From assembly GCA_041393965.1 (NCBI GenBank), contig JAWKJB010000002.1:1-64000 (forward strand): a stretch of DNA of 64,000 nt. The letters run 5' to 3'. A program made the translations under genes and the position numbers. Positions within the stretch are counted from its first letter, which is position 1. Every line of letters starts with the position of its first letter. Below the pieces are notes generated by a model, which had not been told where the DNA came from, did no database searches, and saw only the letters and a list, made by a program, of their open reading frames with translations. The stretch comes from Acidimicrobiia bacterium (GTDB lineage Bacteria > Actinomycetota > Acidimicrobiia > Spongiisociales > UBA5794). Of the stretch, positions 35,318 through 44,261 are shown piece after piece.

Positions 35318-35626
35318 ATGGGCGAGAGCGGCTCCGGTGGAGCAATCCAGGTGAGCTATATCGAGACCGACATCGACTGCCACAGCTGCTTCGACGAGGT
35401 GCGGCACGGGTTGGCCGCCATCCCCGAGGTCGAAGGCGTCGAAGCCGACATGGCAGCTGGGTGCTTCGTGGTCACGCACCGGACCGATGCCGAACACCTG
35501 CTTCCGGTCGTCACCGAACTCGGGCACCGTATCGCTGTCGGGGACAACGGTGAGCTCGTGATGAGCCGTGCCACGGCGGTGACAGCACCCGGGTGCACCC
35601 GCCACCACGCAAACCCGGACCACTGA
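35318..35626 (+). CDS. HMA-like small metal-binding protein
   Basis: A 102-aa protein resembling a heavy-metal-associated domain: VSYIETDIDCHSCFDEVRHG carries a CxxC pair, followed by GVEADMAAGCFVVTH and the second helix HLLPVVTELGHRI. The C-terminal tail adds a Cys and His residues (PGCTRHHANPDH). It could be a metallochaperone, but no metal ATPase is adjacent (the CopB gene is 8 kb away). GAGGAAGG precedes ATG. Confidence 0.6.
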   Translation: MGESGSGGAIQVSYIETDIDCHSCFDEVRHGLAAIPEVEGVEADMAAGCFVVTHRTDAEHLLPVVTELGHRIAVGDNGELVMSRATAVTAPGCTRHHANPDH

Positions 35627-35636
35627 ACCCGATCCG

Positions 35637-36269
35637 ATGCTGTCGCCGAGGCTCGCCCGCATCATTGCCCTTGCGCTGCTCGGGACCTCGTTTGCCTGCG
35701 TGTTCCTCGCTCCGCTGGCAATGCCAAGCGGCTACTCGGTGCTTGAGCACTCGATCAGCGAGTCGGCAGCACAGGGCCTCACGAATGCATGGATTGCCCG
35801 GGTCGGGTTCGTCAGCTTCGGACTCTCGGTGATCCTGCTTGCGGCCACCCAAGCAGTGCGGTGGTCGAGGTGGGGACAGGTCGCCCACGGCATTTTCGGC
35901 GTGTCGATGCTCGCGGTGGCGGTGTTCTCGCACAAGCCCTTCGCTAATGGCCCCTTCGACGCGTTTGAAGACTCGCTGCACTCGATCGGGGCGTCGGTGG
36001 TGGGTGTCGCCTTCATCGTTGGCGTCCTTCTGGTGATCGTCGCAGGTGGGCCCGTGAGCCGGTCGCGTCGCGTCTTCGACTGGTTTGCGGTAGCGGTGGC
36101 TCTCGTCGCCCCGCCTCTGATGCTCGTCGCCCCGAGCTTGGCCGGGGCGTTCCAGCGAGCCATGTTCGGTGTCGCCTACCTGTGGTACGCGGTTGAAGCG
36201 ATGACGGTCACCGACCGGGGTGTCCGGGAGGCGCGTCCGGGAGACGCGGGATCACTGCGGCACTTGTGA
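35637..36269 (+). CDS. DUF998 membrane protein
   Basis: A 210-aa protein with six hydrophobic helices: LALLGTSFACVFLAPLAMPS, the conserved SVLEHSISESAAQGLTNAW, GVSMLAVAVFSHKPF and DSLHSIGASVVGVAFIVGVL. The SISE and DxxHxxxA/G-type motifs fit DUF998. Function unknown. Its stop codon lies inside the promoter of the next gene. Confidence 0.78.
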   Translation: MLSPRLARIIALALLGTSFACVFLAPLAMPSGYSVLEHSISESAAQGLTNAWIARVGFVSFGLSVILLAATQAVRWSRWGQVAHGIFGVSMLAVAVFSHKPFANGPFDAFEDSLHSIGASVVGVAFIVGVLLVIVAGGPVSRSRRVFDWFAVAVALVAPPLMLVAPSLAGAFQRAMFGVAYLWYAVEAMTVTDRGVREARPGDAGSLRHL

Positions 36270-36293
36270 CCGCCATGATTTGGTAAGTACACT
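36264..36293 (+). promoter_or_regulatory. Promoter of the Thr-linker gene pair
   Basis: TTGTGA (36264-36269), an 18-bp spacer and TACACT (36288-36293). ATG 36303 follows nine bases later, with GAGG between. Confidence 0.45.
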
Positions 36294-36302
36294 ATTGAGG
36301 TC

Positions 36303-37184
36303 ATGATGTCCGTGAAGGCGGCGCTGTTCGTTGGCGCAGCTGTCATCGTTGGTGGGGCTGCTGTGGGGGTCGCCGCCGACCAAACCGGCGCCCTCTCTCC
36401 GCTTCCCGAACCGAGTGTCTCGGCTCACCTCGACGAGGTTCCCTACCTGGAGTGCCCTGACGGGGATCGACTCGGCGAACTGCACCGGGGAGATCGGGTG
36501 TTCGCAACGGGACGAACCGACGACCTCGCGTGGTTGGAGGTCCGCGCCCCGTACGATGTGGCAACCGGCGTGTGGGTGGAGGCGGCCTGGCTGACACCCG
36601 ACGCCGACCTCGACGCCCTCCCGGTGGTGTCCTGCCAAACGGATACCGCGCCTGCGCCGACCACGACGACTACGACGAGACCCCTCGCTCCTTCGACCAC
36701 CCTTGCTGGGGCGACCACCTCAACCACGATCGGGCCGACCTCGACCACGAACGCTCCGACCTCGACCACGAACGCTCCGACCACCACCAGTACCACCGCC
36801 ACGACGACCACGACAACCACCGTGCCCGACACCACCGGACCGACGATTTCGAACCTTGCATCCGAAGAAGCCCAGATCTGGGAGGAAGCCAATTACGGGG
36901 GATGCCCGACCCAAGTTCACACGACGATCATCAGCGCGTCGGTGAGCGACCCGTCCGGTGTCGGCACCGTGATCCTCGGATGGGAGGTTGGCTCGGCGAG
37001 TGGGAGCACACCGATGGGACATGTGGGAAGTATCTACACGGCTGAACTCGGGCCGTTCGACGACACCACCGTGAGTGCCGATGAACCGATCTACCTATCG
37101 GTGACTGCCCATGACACCGTCGGCAACCCGACCATGGTCGACTCGATCGACCTTGTCGTCTTGAGAAACTGCACGATCGCATGA
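36303..37184 (+). CDS. Exported protein: SH3-like domain, Thr linker, DTTGP domain
   Basis: A 293-aa protein. It has a signal/anchor helix (residues 4-24) and a small beta-domain about residues 40-115, with LGELHRGDRVFATGRTDDLA and WLEVRAPYDVATGVWVE, like a bacterial SH3 domain. A roughly 60-residue Thr/Pro linker follows, then a C-terminal domain (from about 177) starting DTTGPTISNLAS. That domain shares SASVSDPSGVGTV, YTAELGPF and HDTVGN with the C-terminus of the 28907-31462 protein. Likely cell-surface. It overlaps the next exported gene by four bases. Confidence 0.65.
   Translation: MMSVKAALFVGAAVIVGGAAVGVAADQTGALSPLPEPSVSAHLDEVPYLECPDGDRLGELHRGDRVFATGRTDDLAWLEVRAPYDVATGVWVEAAWLTPDADLDALPVVSCQTDTAPAPTTTTTTRPLAPSTTLAGATTSTTIGPTSTTNAPTSTTNAPTTTSTTATTTTTTTVPDTTGPTISNLASEEAQIWEEANYGGCPTQVHTTIISASVSDPSGVGTVILGWEVGSASGSTPMGHVGSIYTAELGPFDDTTVSADEPIYLSVTAHDTVGNPTMVDSIDLVVLRNCTIA
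36736..36777 (+). repeat. Two perfect tandem 21-bp units in the Thr linker
   Basis: The unit CGACCTCGACCACGAACGCT plus C repeats twice and encodes TSTTNAP twice. Recent in-frame duplication shows that the linker length is plastic. Confidence 0.8.
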
Positions 37185-39070
37185 CGATGTCCTTGCGATC
37201 GATCGCTCTGTTCGGACTGCTCGCCATTTCAGGTTTCGCAGCGGGCCTGCTGATTTCGGACGCTCTCATGGACGATCCCGTGGTCACGCTCCCCGAACCG
37301 GCGCAGTACTACCCGATTCCTCAGATCGCCGTTGCCGCTGAGCCGGTGGCCGACGGGGATCCCGGCGGTGTGATCGGGCCGGTGGAGGTTCCCGCCCCCG
37401 CCCCGCTGTTCGAAGAATCGATCCCGGTCTACCCGACGATCTACGAAGAGGACGGAACGCCCGTTCCCGATCTCCCGCCAAGCTTGCCGGGCGGCGCCTC
37501 ATCGACAAGCACCACGACAACAGAGCCTGCCACCACGACGACAACGGGGGCCGCCACCACGACGACGCTCACCCAAACGGGGCCTTCACCACCGGCGGCA
37601 GGACCCGCAGGAGCGACCGTCACCATCGCTCGGTTCACCGACCTATGCGCAAGCAGCCTGACGCCTGCCTGTCCTCCCGGCGTCGGCGCCCTCGTGCTAT
37701 ACGGTGCGGACGGGCCAAAGCCGCCGCCATTGGCGATCGAGATCGTTCCTGACGCCGATGCCAGCGTGCTGGTGGGGCTGCGATGCGACCCCGGGTGGCC
37801 GTCGGGCACCGAGATCCCGGTGGTGCTGTTCAGCAACCGTCCCTTCAGCCTCCTGCATGTCAGGCTCAAGGCCGCGGACGGCTCCGAACTCGACGCCGTC
37901 GTCAACACCAAGTCGGAACCCTCCGAGCACGCGGCATACGACACCCGAGTCAAGATGGGAAAGCCGCTCCACCCGACGCTTGCCGAAGGGGCACACACCT
38001 GTGTCACGCTTCGAACGGACAAGAAAGGGAAGCCTCCGGACCGGAATGGCCCGTTCGAAGTCTCCGTCCTTGGATACACGAACGACGACACCGAGTCAAA
38101 GTCGGTGCGCTTCACCGGCCACTACACGGCACAGCGGCCACCCGTGCGAATCTTCCCCCTCGACGCACACCGTGCCTATGTCGTTGTGCCTCAGCGAGCC
38201 AACGACACCGTCAATGTGTGGGCATACGATCAGCGCGAAGCCGAGTCGGTTGGCCGGTACGACGCGGGATGCAGCCTGCCGCCGGCGGACACGACCGGTG
38301 CTCTTGCACTGCGTCGCTCCCCGCTCAAGGGTCCGACACCGGTTGCGACCGGCACAGCCGGCTATCCGTGGGACCGCGACTACAACCGTCAGACGATATG
38401 GGATCTCGAACTGCGAGACGCCACCCGGTACACGCTGTGTGTCAATCACCTCCCTGACGACGAAACCGAAGAGTGGGTGATCGAGACGGCGAACGACCTC
38501 GAACTCGATGTGTACGGCGGAGCCCTCCGCCACACGAAGACTGCGGTCGCCGGCACGCTGCTCGTCCACCTCCTCGGGGTTCCTCATTGCTTTGTCGCAA
38601 GCCCCGATGTGCGCCAAGGTGATGGCCGCACCCCGTTCCCGGATGTGACGGTCTACGGCGACGGAACCTATCCGTGGGGAAGGGGTGCCGACATGTGCCA
38701 CAGCGCTGGCTGGAGGATCGGGCCGACGATCGAGCTCCGGGCGTTGTTCCCCGACGGCACAAACAAGGTGTATGGCACGATCGCCGTCCCAACCGCGACG
38801 CTCAAGGCGCACTGTCTCCGGGACCTGTCACAGCAACCACCGACCGGTCAGCCATGCGAGCAGCATCTCGAGTGGCGCAACCAGAACATCCTCTGTGGGG
38901 GAGGGTTCGGCACGCCGAGCTGCAAAGGTGATCTGTTCTTCAGCCTCGAAGTCTCGATGTGGATGTCCGACGGGCGAACCAACAACCGTACCAACCCGAC
39001 GGATTGGGGCATCTCATACATCGCGCACGCCGCCGACCCGCCCGACACGGTGCCGTTGCCATCGGGTTGA
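37181..39070 (+). CDS. Large exported protein of unknown function with Thr-rich linker
   Basis: A 629-aa protein. A signal/anchor helix (residues 5-25, LRSIALFGLLAISGFAAGLL) is followed by a Pro-rich stretch, a Thr linker (about 107-135) and a roughly 490-residue Cys-containing region with repeated beta-sandwich-like segments. It reads VTIARFTDLCASSLTPACPP, VLVGLRCDPGWPSG, RYDAGCSLPPADTTG and LRDLSQQPPTGQPCEQHLEW. About a dozen Cys suggest disulphides outside the membrane. No known family is recognised. It overlaps the preceding exported gene (ATGA), so the pair may form one surface complex. Confidence 0.6.
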   Translation: MTMSLRSIALFGLLAISGFAAGLLISDALMDDPVVTLPEPAQYYPIPQIAVAAEPVADGDPGGVIGPVEVPAPAPLFEESIPVYPTIYEEDGTPVPDLPPSLPGGASSTSTTTTEPATTTTTGAATTTTLTQTGPSPPAAGPAGATVTIARFTDLCASSLTPACPPGVGALVLYGADGPKPPPLAIEIVPDADASVLVGLRCDPGWPSGTEIPVVLFSNRPFSLLHVRLKAADGSELDAVVNTKSEPSEHAAYDTRVKMGKPLHPTLAEGAHTCVTLRTDKKGKPPDRNGPFEVSVLGYTNDDTESKSVRFTGHYTAQRPPVRIFPLDAHRAYVVVPQRANDTVNVWAYDQREAESVGRYDAGCSLPPADTTGALALRRSPLKGPTPVATGTAGYPWDRDYNRQTIWDLELRDATRYTLCVNHLPDDETEEWVIETANDLELDVYGGALRHTKTAVAGTLLVHLLGVPHCFVASPDVRQGDGRTPFPDVTVYGDGTYPWGRGADMCHSAGWRIGPTIELRALFPDGTNKVYGTIAVPTATLKAHCLRDLSQQPPTGQPCEQHLEWRNQNILCGGGFGTPSCKGDLFFSLEVSMWMSDGRTNNRTNPTDWGISYIAHAADPPDTVPLPSG

Positions 39071-39171
39071 CCGACGGGTGGTTTGGTCCCGCCGGGTTGG
39101 CTGCCCGCCGATAGGATGGGTCGCGGATGAAGCGGTGGCATGTCCCGGCGCACCATGGGAGGGCCCTGATC

Positions 39172-40101
39172 GTGACCGATGAGCTTGAGCGTTGGGTTGG
39201 CGCGGGTCTCCTCGACGAGGAAACCGCCGACCGGATCAGACACTATGAAGCGACGAGGCAGCAAGCCCCAGCTTCCGGTCCGTCCGACATCGGGCGAGGC
39301 GTCGAAGCCGCCGCGTACGCGGGAGCGGCGTTGGTGCTCGTTGCAGCGGTGATCTTCACCGTCGAGTTCTGGGACCGCATCAACTCGTGGGCACAGTTCG
39401 GGATGATCGCGGCTGCCGCACTCGTTCTCCTCGGAGTCGGAATCGTCTTCGGCCGCAGTGAGCTTCCGTCGCTTCAGCGGGCGCAGATGTTCGCGTGGCT
39501 GCTCACCGTGGTCGCTGTCTTCTTCGCGGCCATGGATGGCTTGCGCGACATTGCCGACATCGATGGGCAGGCAGCGTTCCTGTGGTCGTCCTTTGCCGCG
39601 TTCGGTGTCGCTGCCGCACTGTGGGGGCTGCGCCGCTCGTCGCTCCAGATGGTGGCGATGGGGGTCGCTACTGCTGTGGCAACCATGGCGGTGATTGCCC
39701 AGATTCCGGACGAGCCAGAGTGGTTCTACGGCGTTGCACTGTTCGTGCTCGGGCTGTTGTGGTTCGTGCTCGGGCTCGGGGGCCGGTTCACGCCCCGTCG
39801 GACGAGCCTCGTTCTCGGTGGCCTCGGCATGGTGCTGATCGCCTTTCCCGAAGCAGATCAGTTGCCGTGGCCGCTGCTCGGGCTCGGCGTCAGCATCGGC
39901 CTGATGGTGCTATCGGCCTTCGCCGATGAGGGGATCCTGCTCGGAGTCGGTGTGGCGGGACTGTTCGTCTATGTGCCGATCGCCGCCGTTGAGGTCTTCG
40001 GCGACGGTGTGGGTGTGCCGCTTGCGATCCTCATGACGGGCCTGGTGCTCCTCGGCACGGTCGTTGTCGTGGTGCGGAGGCAGCGGGCACAGGAGCCCTG
40101 A
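39172..40101 (+). CDS. DUF2157-like membrane protein
   Basis: A 309-aa protein. The N-terminal soluble part VTDELERWVGAGLLDEETAD followed by RIRHYE is typical of DUF2157, with about eight membrane helices after it. GTG 39172 is preferred to ATG 39127 because GGGAGGG lies eight bases upstream and the family begins at this motif. Function unknown. Confidence 0.72.
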   Translation: MTDELERWVGAGLLDEETADRIRHYEATRQQAPASGPSDIGRGVEAAAYAGAALVLVAAVIFTVEFWDRINSWAQFGMIAAAALVLLGVGIVFGRSELPSLQRAQMFAWLLTVVAVFFAAMDGLRDIADIDGQAAFLWSSFAAFGVAAALWGLRRSSLQMVAMGVATAVATMAVIAQIPDEPEWFYGVALFVLGLLWFVLGLGGRFTPRRTSLVLGGLGMVLIAFPEADQLPWPLLGLGVSIGLMVLSAFADEGILLGVGVAGLFVYVPIAAVEVFGDGVGVPLAILMTGLVLLGTVVVVVRRQRAQEP

Positions 40102-40133
40102 ACGACCCCTTCGAACCGTGTCCGGCAGGGCGA

Positions 40134-40640
40134 CTACGGCGCTTCGACCGGTACCCGCCGGTAGTGGGCGTAGGGATCGAAATCGCGCCGGGTCGGTGGC
40201 GCGACGAGCAGCGCGACGATGGCCCAGTTCACAAGGCCGGTCAGGATCCCGAACCACGCAGCCGGTGCGGGTGGGCTCGCGGCGAAACCGGCAAGCGCCG
40301 CGGAGACCGAGAAGATGCCGAGCATCCCAAAGACGAACATCGCCCCCTCCCGCGCCCAGATCTGGCGAAACGCGAGGCCAACGGTCAAAACCGCCGTGGT
40401 GACCACCGTCGCGCCGAACACGACCGTGATGATCGCCGTGGTGTTCTGTGCTATCTCCCCAGGGTTGTTTCCGCCTCCTCCGAAACCGAGCGACCCCCGG
40501 GCGAAACTGTTGTCGATCCGGCTCGGATCGATCCAACTCAGGAGGGAACCGAGGGTGATCCAGCCGAACACGGCCGTCAGTCCCGCCGCAACCACGACGG
40601 CCGCTGCGGTCGTTCCATGGTCGTGCATCCACCGTTTCAC
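40134..40640 (-). CDS. Membrane protein of unknown function
   Basis: A 168-aa protein with four hydrophobic helices: TTAAAVVVAAGLTAVFGWIT, TTAIITVVFGATVVTTAVL, GAMFVFGMLGIFSVSAALAG and WFGILTGLVNWAIVALLVAP, plus a Gly/Asn-rich loop GFGGGGNNPGEIAQN. No family is recognised. GTG 40640 follows TACGCT by seven bases. Confidence 0.55.
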   Translation of the reverse strand: MKRWMHDHGTTAAAVVVAAGLTAVFGWITLGSLLSWIDPSRIDNSFARGSLGFGGGGNNPGEIAQNTTAIITVVFGATVVTTAVLTVGLAFRQIWAREGAMFVFGMLGIFSVSAALAGFAASPPAPAAWFGILTGLVNWAIVALLVAPPTRRDFDPYAHYRRVPVEAP

Positions 40641-40647
40641 GGCGTCA

Positions 40648-40653
40648 AGCGTA
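40648..40653 (-). promoter_or_regulatory. Proposed -10 element (leaderless) of the membrane protein gene
   Basis: The minus strand reads TACGCT, seven bases, then GTG at 40640. Confidence 0.35.
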
Positions 40654-40728
40654 CCCCGCCGTTCACGAACCGGGCCTGACAAAGGATGCTGTGCAGGGGA
40701 GGGGGATGGTTCGCGCTATTGGTTCGAC

Positions 40729-42429
40729 CTATTGGGCGAAGACCCGGATCTCGTGCAGGATCACCCACCCGTCCATGTCGGTCGTATCGACCCGGACATG
40801 GCGGATTCCCGGTTGTGGTGTGAAGGTCACCGTGAGCACATCTCCTTGGGCGGCGTCGGCCGTGACCTCGCCAACGGGTGATCCCCGACCCGATTCACCC
40901 TCGGCTCGCACATACACCCGGTGGGTCTGGGGACCCGGCGGTGAGACATGGCCGATCAGGATCTCGACCCGTGCGACGGTCTGGGGGCTCCCGAGGTCGA
41001 TCTCCGCCCACTGTGGAGGTCCGGCGGCGGCGCTCCACCAGGTTGCGTCGGACCCATCGACGAGTTTGGCTCCTCCGTACTCGGTGCTCTCCTCCGCTGA
41101 GACGGTGACGGAGCGATCGAGCGCAAGGTTGTTGCTTGCGAACGGCCCGACATCACACGGATCAGGTCGGACCGAGGGAGATATAGCCCGTGCGATCGTG
41201 GCGTCATCGACCTCGACGGGAATCACCTCGTCGTCCTTGTCCGCCCCCCAGAACCACAAGAGCCATCCGTCGAACCCATACACACACGACGCGGCCTGCC
41301 ACCGAGCCATCACCGCCGCACCCTCGGACGCGACCGGATACGCCGATTCGAACGCTCCGAATTCCCCAAGGAGCATCGGCGTTGCGGGCTCGTCGTCAAC
41401 AATGCCGTACGACGAGGCGATCGCGTCCCAGACACCGCCGAGTCCCGGGTACGCGTGCAGGTCAACGAAATCGAGCGTCGACTCGTCGATGATGGCGGCC
41501 GGGACGACCCAACGATTGTCAAGCCCAACCCGTCCCGATTCTGGATCCTCAGCCGAAAAGAAACCCATCGTGATCAGCGCGCCGTCGTCGGCTGCGCGGA
41601 TGGCGTCTCCGACATTGGTGATGTAGCTGCGCAGATTGTTCACGACCATGGCCGCGACCGCTTCGTCATCCGACAGGTCGTAGGTTGCACCGTCAGCGGT
41701 GGTCACGGACCCCGTTGTGATCGAAATGGGTGGGACATCGCGCAGGTAGAACTGTTCGTTTGCGAGCTGCCAGCCGAGGATGTGGTGCGTCGGGGCGCCG
41801 CGCGCGTGGAGCCCTTCGATGAGCTCCGTCCAATACTCGATCGCTATCTGCTGCCCCTCCGGTGCGAGATAGAGGGAGTTGCGATACCCACCGAACGGTT
41901 CACAGCACGGGAGACGGTTCGAGAAGCCAGGGTCGGGGACATCGTTGCTGGTGGGAAGGGCGACGAGGCCGTGCGCCTCGAGGCGAGTCAGGAGATCCGC
42001 AAGATGGTCGAGATACTCCGCACGAATCCCGGTGTCCGTGGTGGTGCACTGCATACACATGTCGAGGAAGAACCGCACGGTGTTCAGGCCGAGCGCCGCA
42101 ATGGCGTCGAGTTGGGATTCCACCCATTCCTCGTCGTAGAGCGCGAAGAGCCGATCACCTCCTCCTCCGCCGATCTTGAGCAGGAGGTTGACACCGATCG
42201 GGACGAAGGTCGTGTCGGTGCGCCGGTCGACGAAACGGTCGCCGTCGATCTCGATCCAGCGAGATGGCGGGGCTGGGGTGGTGGTCGTTGTTTCGGGGGG
42301 AGGTGTTGACGAGGTCGACGGGGTGGTGGTTGGCGGTGGAGGGGCGGTCGTTGGTGGCGACGAAGCGGTACACGCTGCGATGAGCGCGGCACCGACGATC
42401 GCAACCGCAAGGGACCGTTTGGACATCAT
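40729..42429 (-). CDS. Lipoprotein glycoside hydrolase-like protein with F5/8-type C-terminal domain
   Basis: A 566-aa protein. The signal sequence ends with a lipobox (AVAIVGAALIAACTASS), followed by a Thr/Pro linker. A TIM-barrel like GH5/GH2 cellulases or mannanases follows: FVPIGVNLLLKIGGGGGD, LDAIAALGLNTVRFFLDMC, GWQLANEQFYLRD with the acid/base Glu position (Asn-Glu), VDLHAYPGLGG and LLGEFGAFESAYP with the nucleophile Glu position. The C-terminal roughly 130 residues (NLALDRSVTVSAEESTEYGG, WAEIDLGSPQTVARVEILIG) form a discoidin/F5-8C carbohydrate-binding domain. Probably a surface glycosidase. The start is one of two adjacent ATGs. Confidence 0.8.
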   Translation of the reverse strand: MMSKRSLAVAIVGAALIAACTASSPPTTAPPPPTTTPSTSSTPPPETTTTTPAPPSRWIEIDGDRFVDRRTDTTFVPIGVNLLLKIGGGGGDRLFALYDEEWVESQLDAIAALGLNTVRFFLDMCMQCTTTDTGIRAEYLDHLADLLTRLEAHGLVALPTSNDVPDPGFSNRLPCCEPFGGYRNSLYLAPEGQQIAIEYWTELIEGLHARGAPTHHILGWQLANEQFYLRDVPPISITTGSVTTADGATYDLSDDEAVAAMVVNNLRSYITNVGDAIRAADDGALITMGFFSAEDPESGRVGLDNRWVVPAAIIDESTLDFVDLHAYPGLGGVWDAIASSYGIVDDEPATPMLLGEFGAFESAYPVASEGAAVMARWQAASCVYGFDGWLLWFWGADKDDEVIPVEVDDATIARAISPSVRPDPCDVGPFASNNLALDRSVTVSAEESTEYGGAKLVDGSDATWWSAAAGPPQWAEIDLGSPQTVARVEILIGHVSPPGPQTHRVYVRAEGESGRGSPVGEVTADAAQGDVLTVTFTPQPGIRHVRVDTTDMDGWVILHEIRVFAQ

Positions 42430-42494
42430 GGTACGGTAGTCGTTCGGAGTCGGAGAAAACCGCCTCAGAATTGTATGGAGCCACACCAGTCAGG

Positions 42495-42500
42495 TAGGTT
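42495..42500 (+). promoter_or_regulatory. Proposed -10 element of the hemerythrin gene
   Basis: TAGGTT, six bases, then ATG 42507. The intervening TCGGGG could act as a weak ribosome site, so this is one of the weaker cases. Confidence 0.3.
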
Positions 42501-42506
42501 TCGGGG

Positions 42507-43058
42507 ATGAGCCAGGAACAGACACCAACCACCATCTTGCGCGAAGACCATCAGCTGATCCTGAAGGTTGCCGGACGGCTCGACGAGATGCTCACCGACG
42601 AAGAGCAGGGGCTTGCACTCCGTTTCGATGTGCTCGAATCGTGTGTCACCTTCTTCAGGCTGTTCACCGACGCGTTCCACCACGGCATGGAGGAGGACCA
42701 CCTCTTCCCCGGTCTCGAGGAGGAAGGGCTCCCTTCCGACTCCGGCCCGATCGCCCAGATGCTCGAGGATCACGCGCAGGGGCGTGCGTATGTCGCGGTG
42801 ATGGTCGCCAACCTCGATGCGGCACGAGAAGGAGACACACAGGCAGGGGCGGCGGTGCGGGACGCAGCCCGTGGCTATGTGGATCTGATCGTGGACCACA
42901 TCACCCGCGAAGACGGCATCCTCTTCGACATGGCCGACAACATGATCACCGGGTCCGCGTGTTCGGCACTGTGCGCCAAGTACGACGATGTGTGCGCAAG
43001 CAAGTTCGAAGGCAAGACGAAGGAAGACCTCGAGCGGCTCGCGGCTGAGATCCTCTAG
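42507..43058 (+). CDS. Hemerythrin-domain protein
   Basis: A 183-aa four-helix di-iron protein. Ligand positions are all present: REDHQ (His15), FHHGMEEDHLFP (His58/59, Glu, His65), LEDHAQGR (His89) and VDHITREDGILFDMAD (His131, Asp136/Glu135). A Cys-containing C-terminus (SACSALCAKYDDVCASKF) is unusual. It probably senses or binds O2, NO or iron, and it fits the low-oxygen lifestyle suggested by the downstream cluster. Confidence 0.88.
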   Translation: MSQEQTPTTILREDHQLILKVAGRLDEMLTDEEQGLALRFDVLESCVTFFRLFTDAFHHGMEEDHLFPGLEEEGLPSDSGPIAQMLEDHAQGRAYVAVMVANLDAAREGDTQAGAAVRDAARGYVDLIVDHITREDGILFDMADNMITGSACSALCAKYDDVCASKFEGKTKEDLERLAAEIL

Positions 43059-43077
43059 CGAGGGCTATCGCCTGCGC

Positions 43078-43488
43078 TCACTCCGGAGTTGACCCCGAGT
43101 GCGGAACGATGCGGAAGATCGGGTGGTCCGCCGGATCGGGCAATGCTTCCCACTGACGCCTTGTCGGGCGGTCCCACTTCTGCCGGTACGCGGTGATGAG
43201 GTCAGGCTTGTCGGCCGTGTCGAGCTCGACGAGCATGATGGGTTCGACCGAGCGACGCCTCTTCAGCTGCGCCCTCCCAGCAGCCCGGACATTGCGAACC
43301 CAATCGGTTTCCCCTCGGGGCGCGACGAGGTATCGCTCACCTTTGTGGTGAAGGACATTGATCGGGATCTCCTGGGGGTTGCCACTCGTGCGGCCCTCGA
43401 CCACGAGCACCGGATTCCCGAAGAGCCGTGTGAGTCGGTTGCCGACCTCCCTGAGAATCCAGGGTGGCGGGATGTACGCGCGGGCCAT
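43078..43488 (-). CDS. F420-dependent nitroreductase/quinone reductase family protein
   Basis: A 136-aa split-beta-barrel protein of the deazaflavin-dependent (Ddn-like) family: LTRLFGNPVLVVEGRTSGNP, NVLHHKGERYLVAPRGETDW and VRNVRAAGRAQLKRR are family hallmarks. It is expected to use coenzyme F420H2, which supports an actinobacterial host. Substrate unknown. Confidence 0.82.
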   Translation of the reverse strand: MARAYIPPPWILREVGNRLTRLFGNPVLVVEGRTSGNPQEIPINVLHHKGERYLVAPRGETDWVRNVRAAGRAQLKRRRSVEPIMLVELDTADKPDLITAYRQKWDRPTRRQWEALPDPADHPIFRIVPHSGSTPE

Positions 43489-43555
43489 GCTCGGAGCGTA
43501 GTGCCTCGCGCTGCGCGCCTGAAGGTCGAATCCGCCCCCGGGGAGATGGAGCCGC

Positions 43556-44224
43556 CTACGAGCGGCGCAGCGCGTACGCGACCGCTTCGGCTCTTGAGTG
43601 CACGCCGAGCTTGTTCAGGATGTGCTGGATGTGGTTCCGCACGGTTGCCTGGGAGAGAAACAGCCTCTCCGCGATCGTCGGCCCGTCGAGGCCTTCGGTG
43701 AGCAGCTCGAGGACTTCTCGTTCGCGGGGGGTCAGGACATCGAGTCGTTCATCCGTCTTCTCGGTTCCCAGGGTCCATCCATCGAGGCGGTCGACGATGA
43801 GACGCTCGAGCTCGGGGGGAAGCGAGATCTCACGGATCAGATGCACCATCCGGCACTCATCGCGCATCTCGATCGGCGGAATGATCGTCGATGCGCTCAG
43901 CCACAGGGTCCGGTCCTTCGACGATCGGCCGAGCACCTCCCGAGGTCCCATGATCTCGTCGGGATCCCCGAGCTCGGCGGCGGGGCAGTTGGGACCGCAG
44001 ACGGCGTCGCCGCATCGGTCTCGCCAACAGAGGATCTCCGCGCACGGTCGTCCGAGCGCTTCTTCCGCGGTGTAGCCGAGGAGGGAGCTCGCGGCGTCGT
44101 TCCACGCGATGATCTCGAGGGAGCCGTCCATGGCGACCATCGCGTCACCGGTTCGACCGAGGACATCGAGCATTCCGGCGAGGTCTTCACTCACCGTGCT
44201 GTCGATGGAAGTCGTTGAAGCCAT
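43556..44224 (-). CDS. PAS-LuxR transcriptional regulator with Cys cluster
   Basis: A 222-aa regulator. A PAS domain (residues 15-125: GDAMVAMDGSLEIIAWNDAA, LLGYTAEEALGRPC) contains five Cys in a short loop (61, 66, 71, 76, 80; CWRDRCGDAVCGPNC), suggesting a metal or Fe-S redox sensor. The C-terminal LuxR helix-turn-helix reads LTPREREVLELLTEGLDGPT and LSQATVRNHIQHILNKL. It is encoded 37 bases after the end of the aconitase-like operon on the same strand, so it may be cotranscribed with it or regulate it. Confidence 0.85.
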   Translation of the reverse strand: MASTTSIDSTVSEDLAGMLDVLGRTGDAMVAMDGSLEIIAWNDAASSLLGYTAEEALGRPCAEILCWRDRCGDAVCGPNCPAAELGDPDEIMGPREVLGRSSKDRTLWLSASTIIPPIEMRDECRMVHLIREISLPPELERLIVDRLDGWTLGTEKTDERLDVLTPREREVLELLTEGLDGPTIAERLFLSQATVRNHIQHILNKLGVHSRAEAVAYALRRS

Positions 44225-44261
44225 GGTGCTCGCAAACTGTATGAAACCCGTGTGGTGTCCG

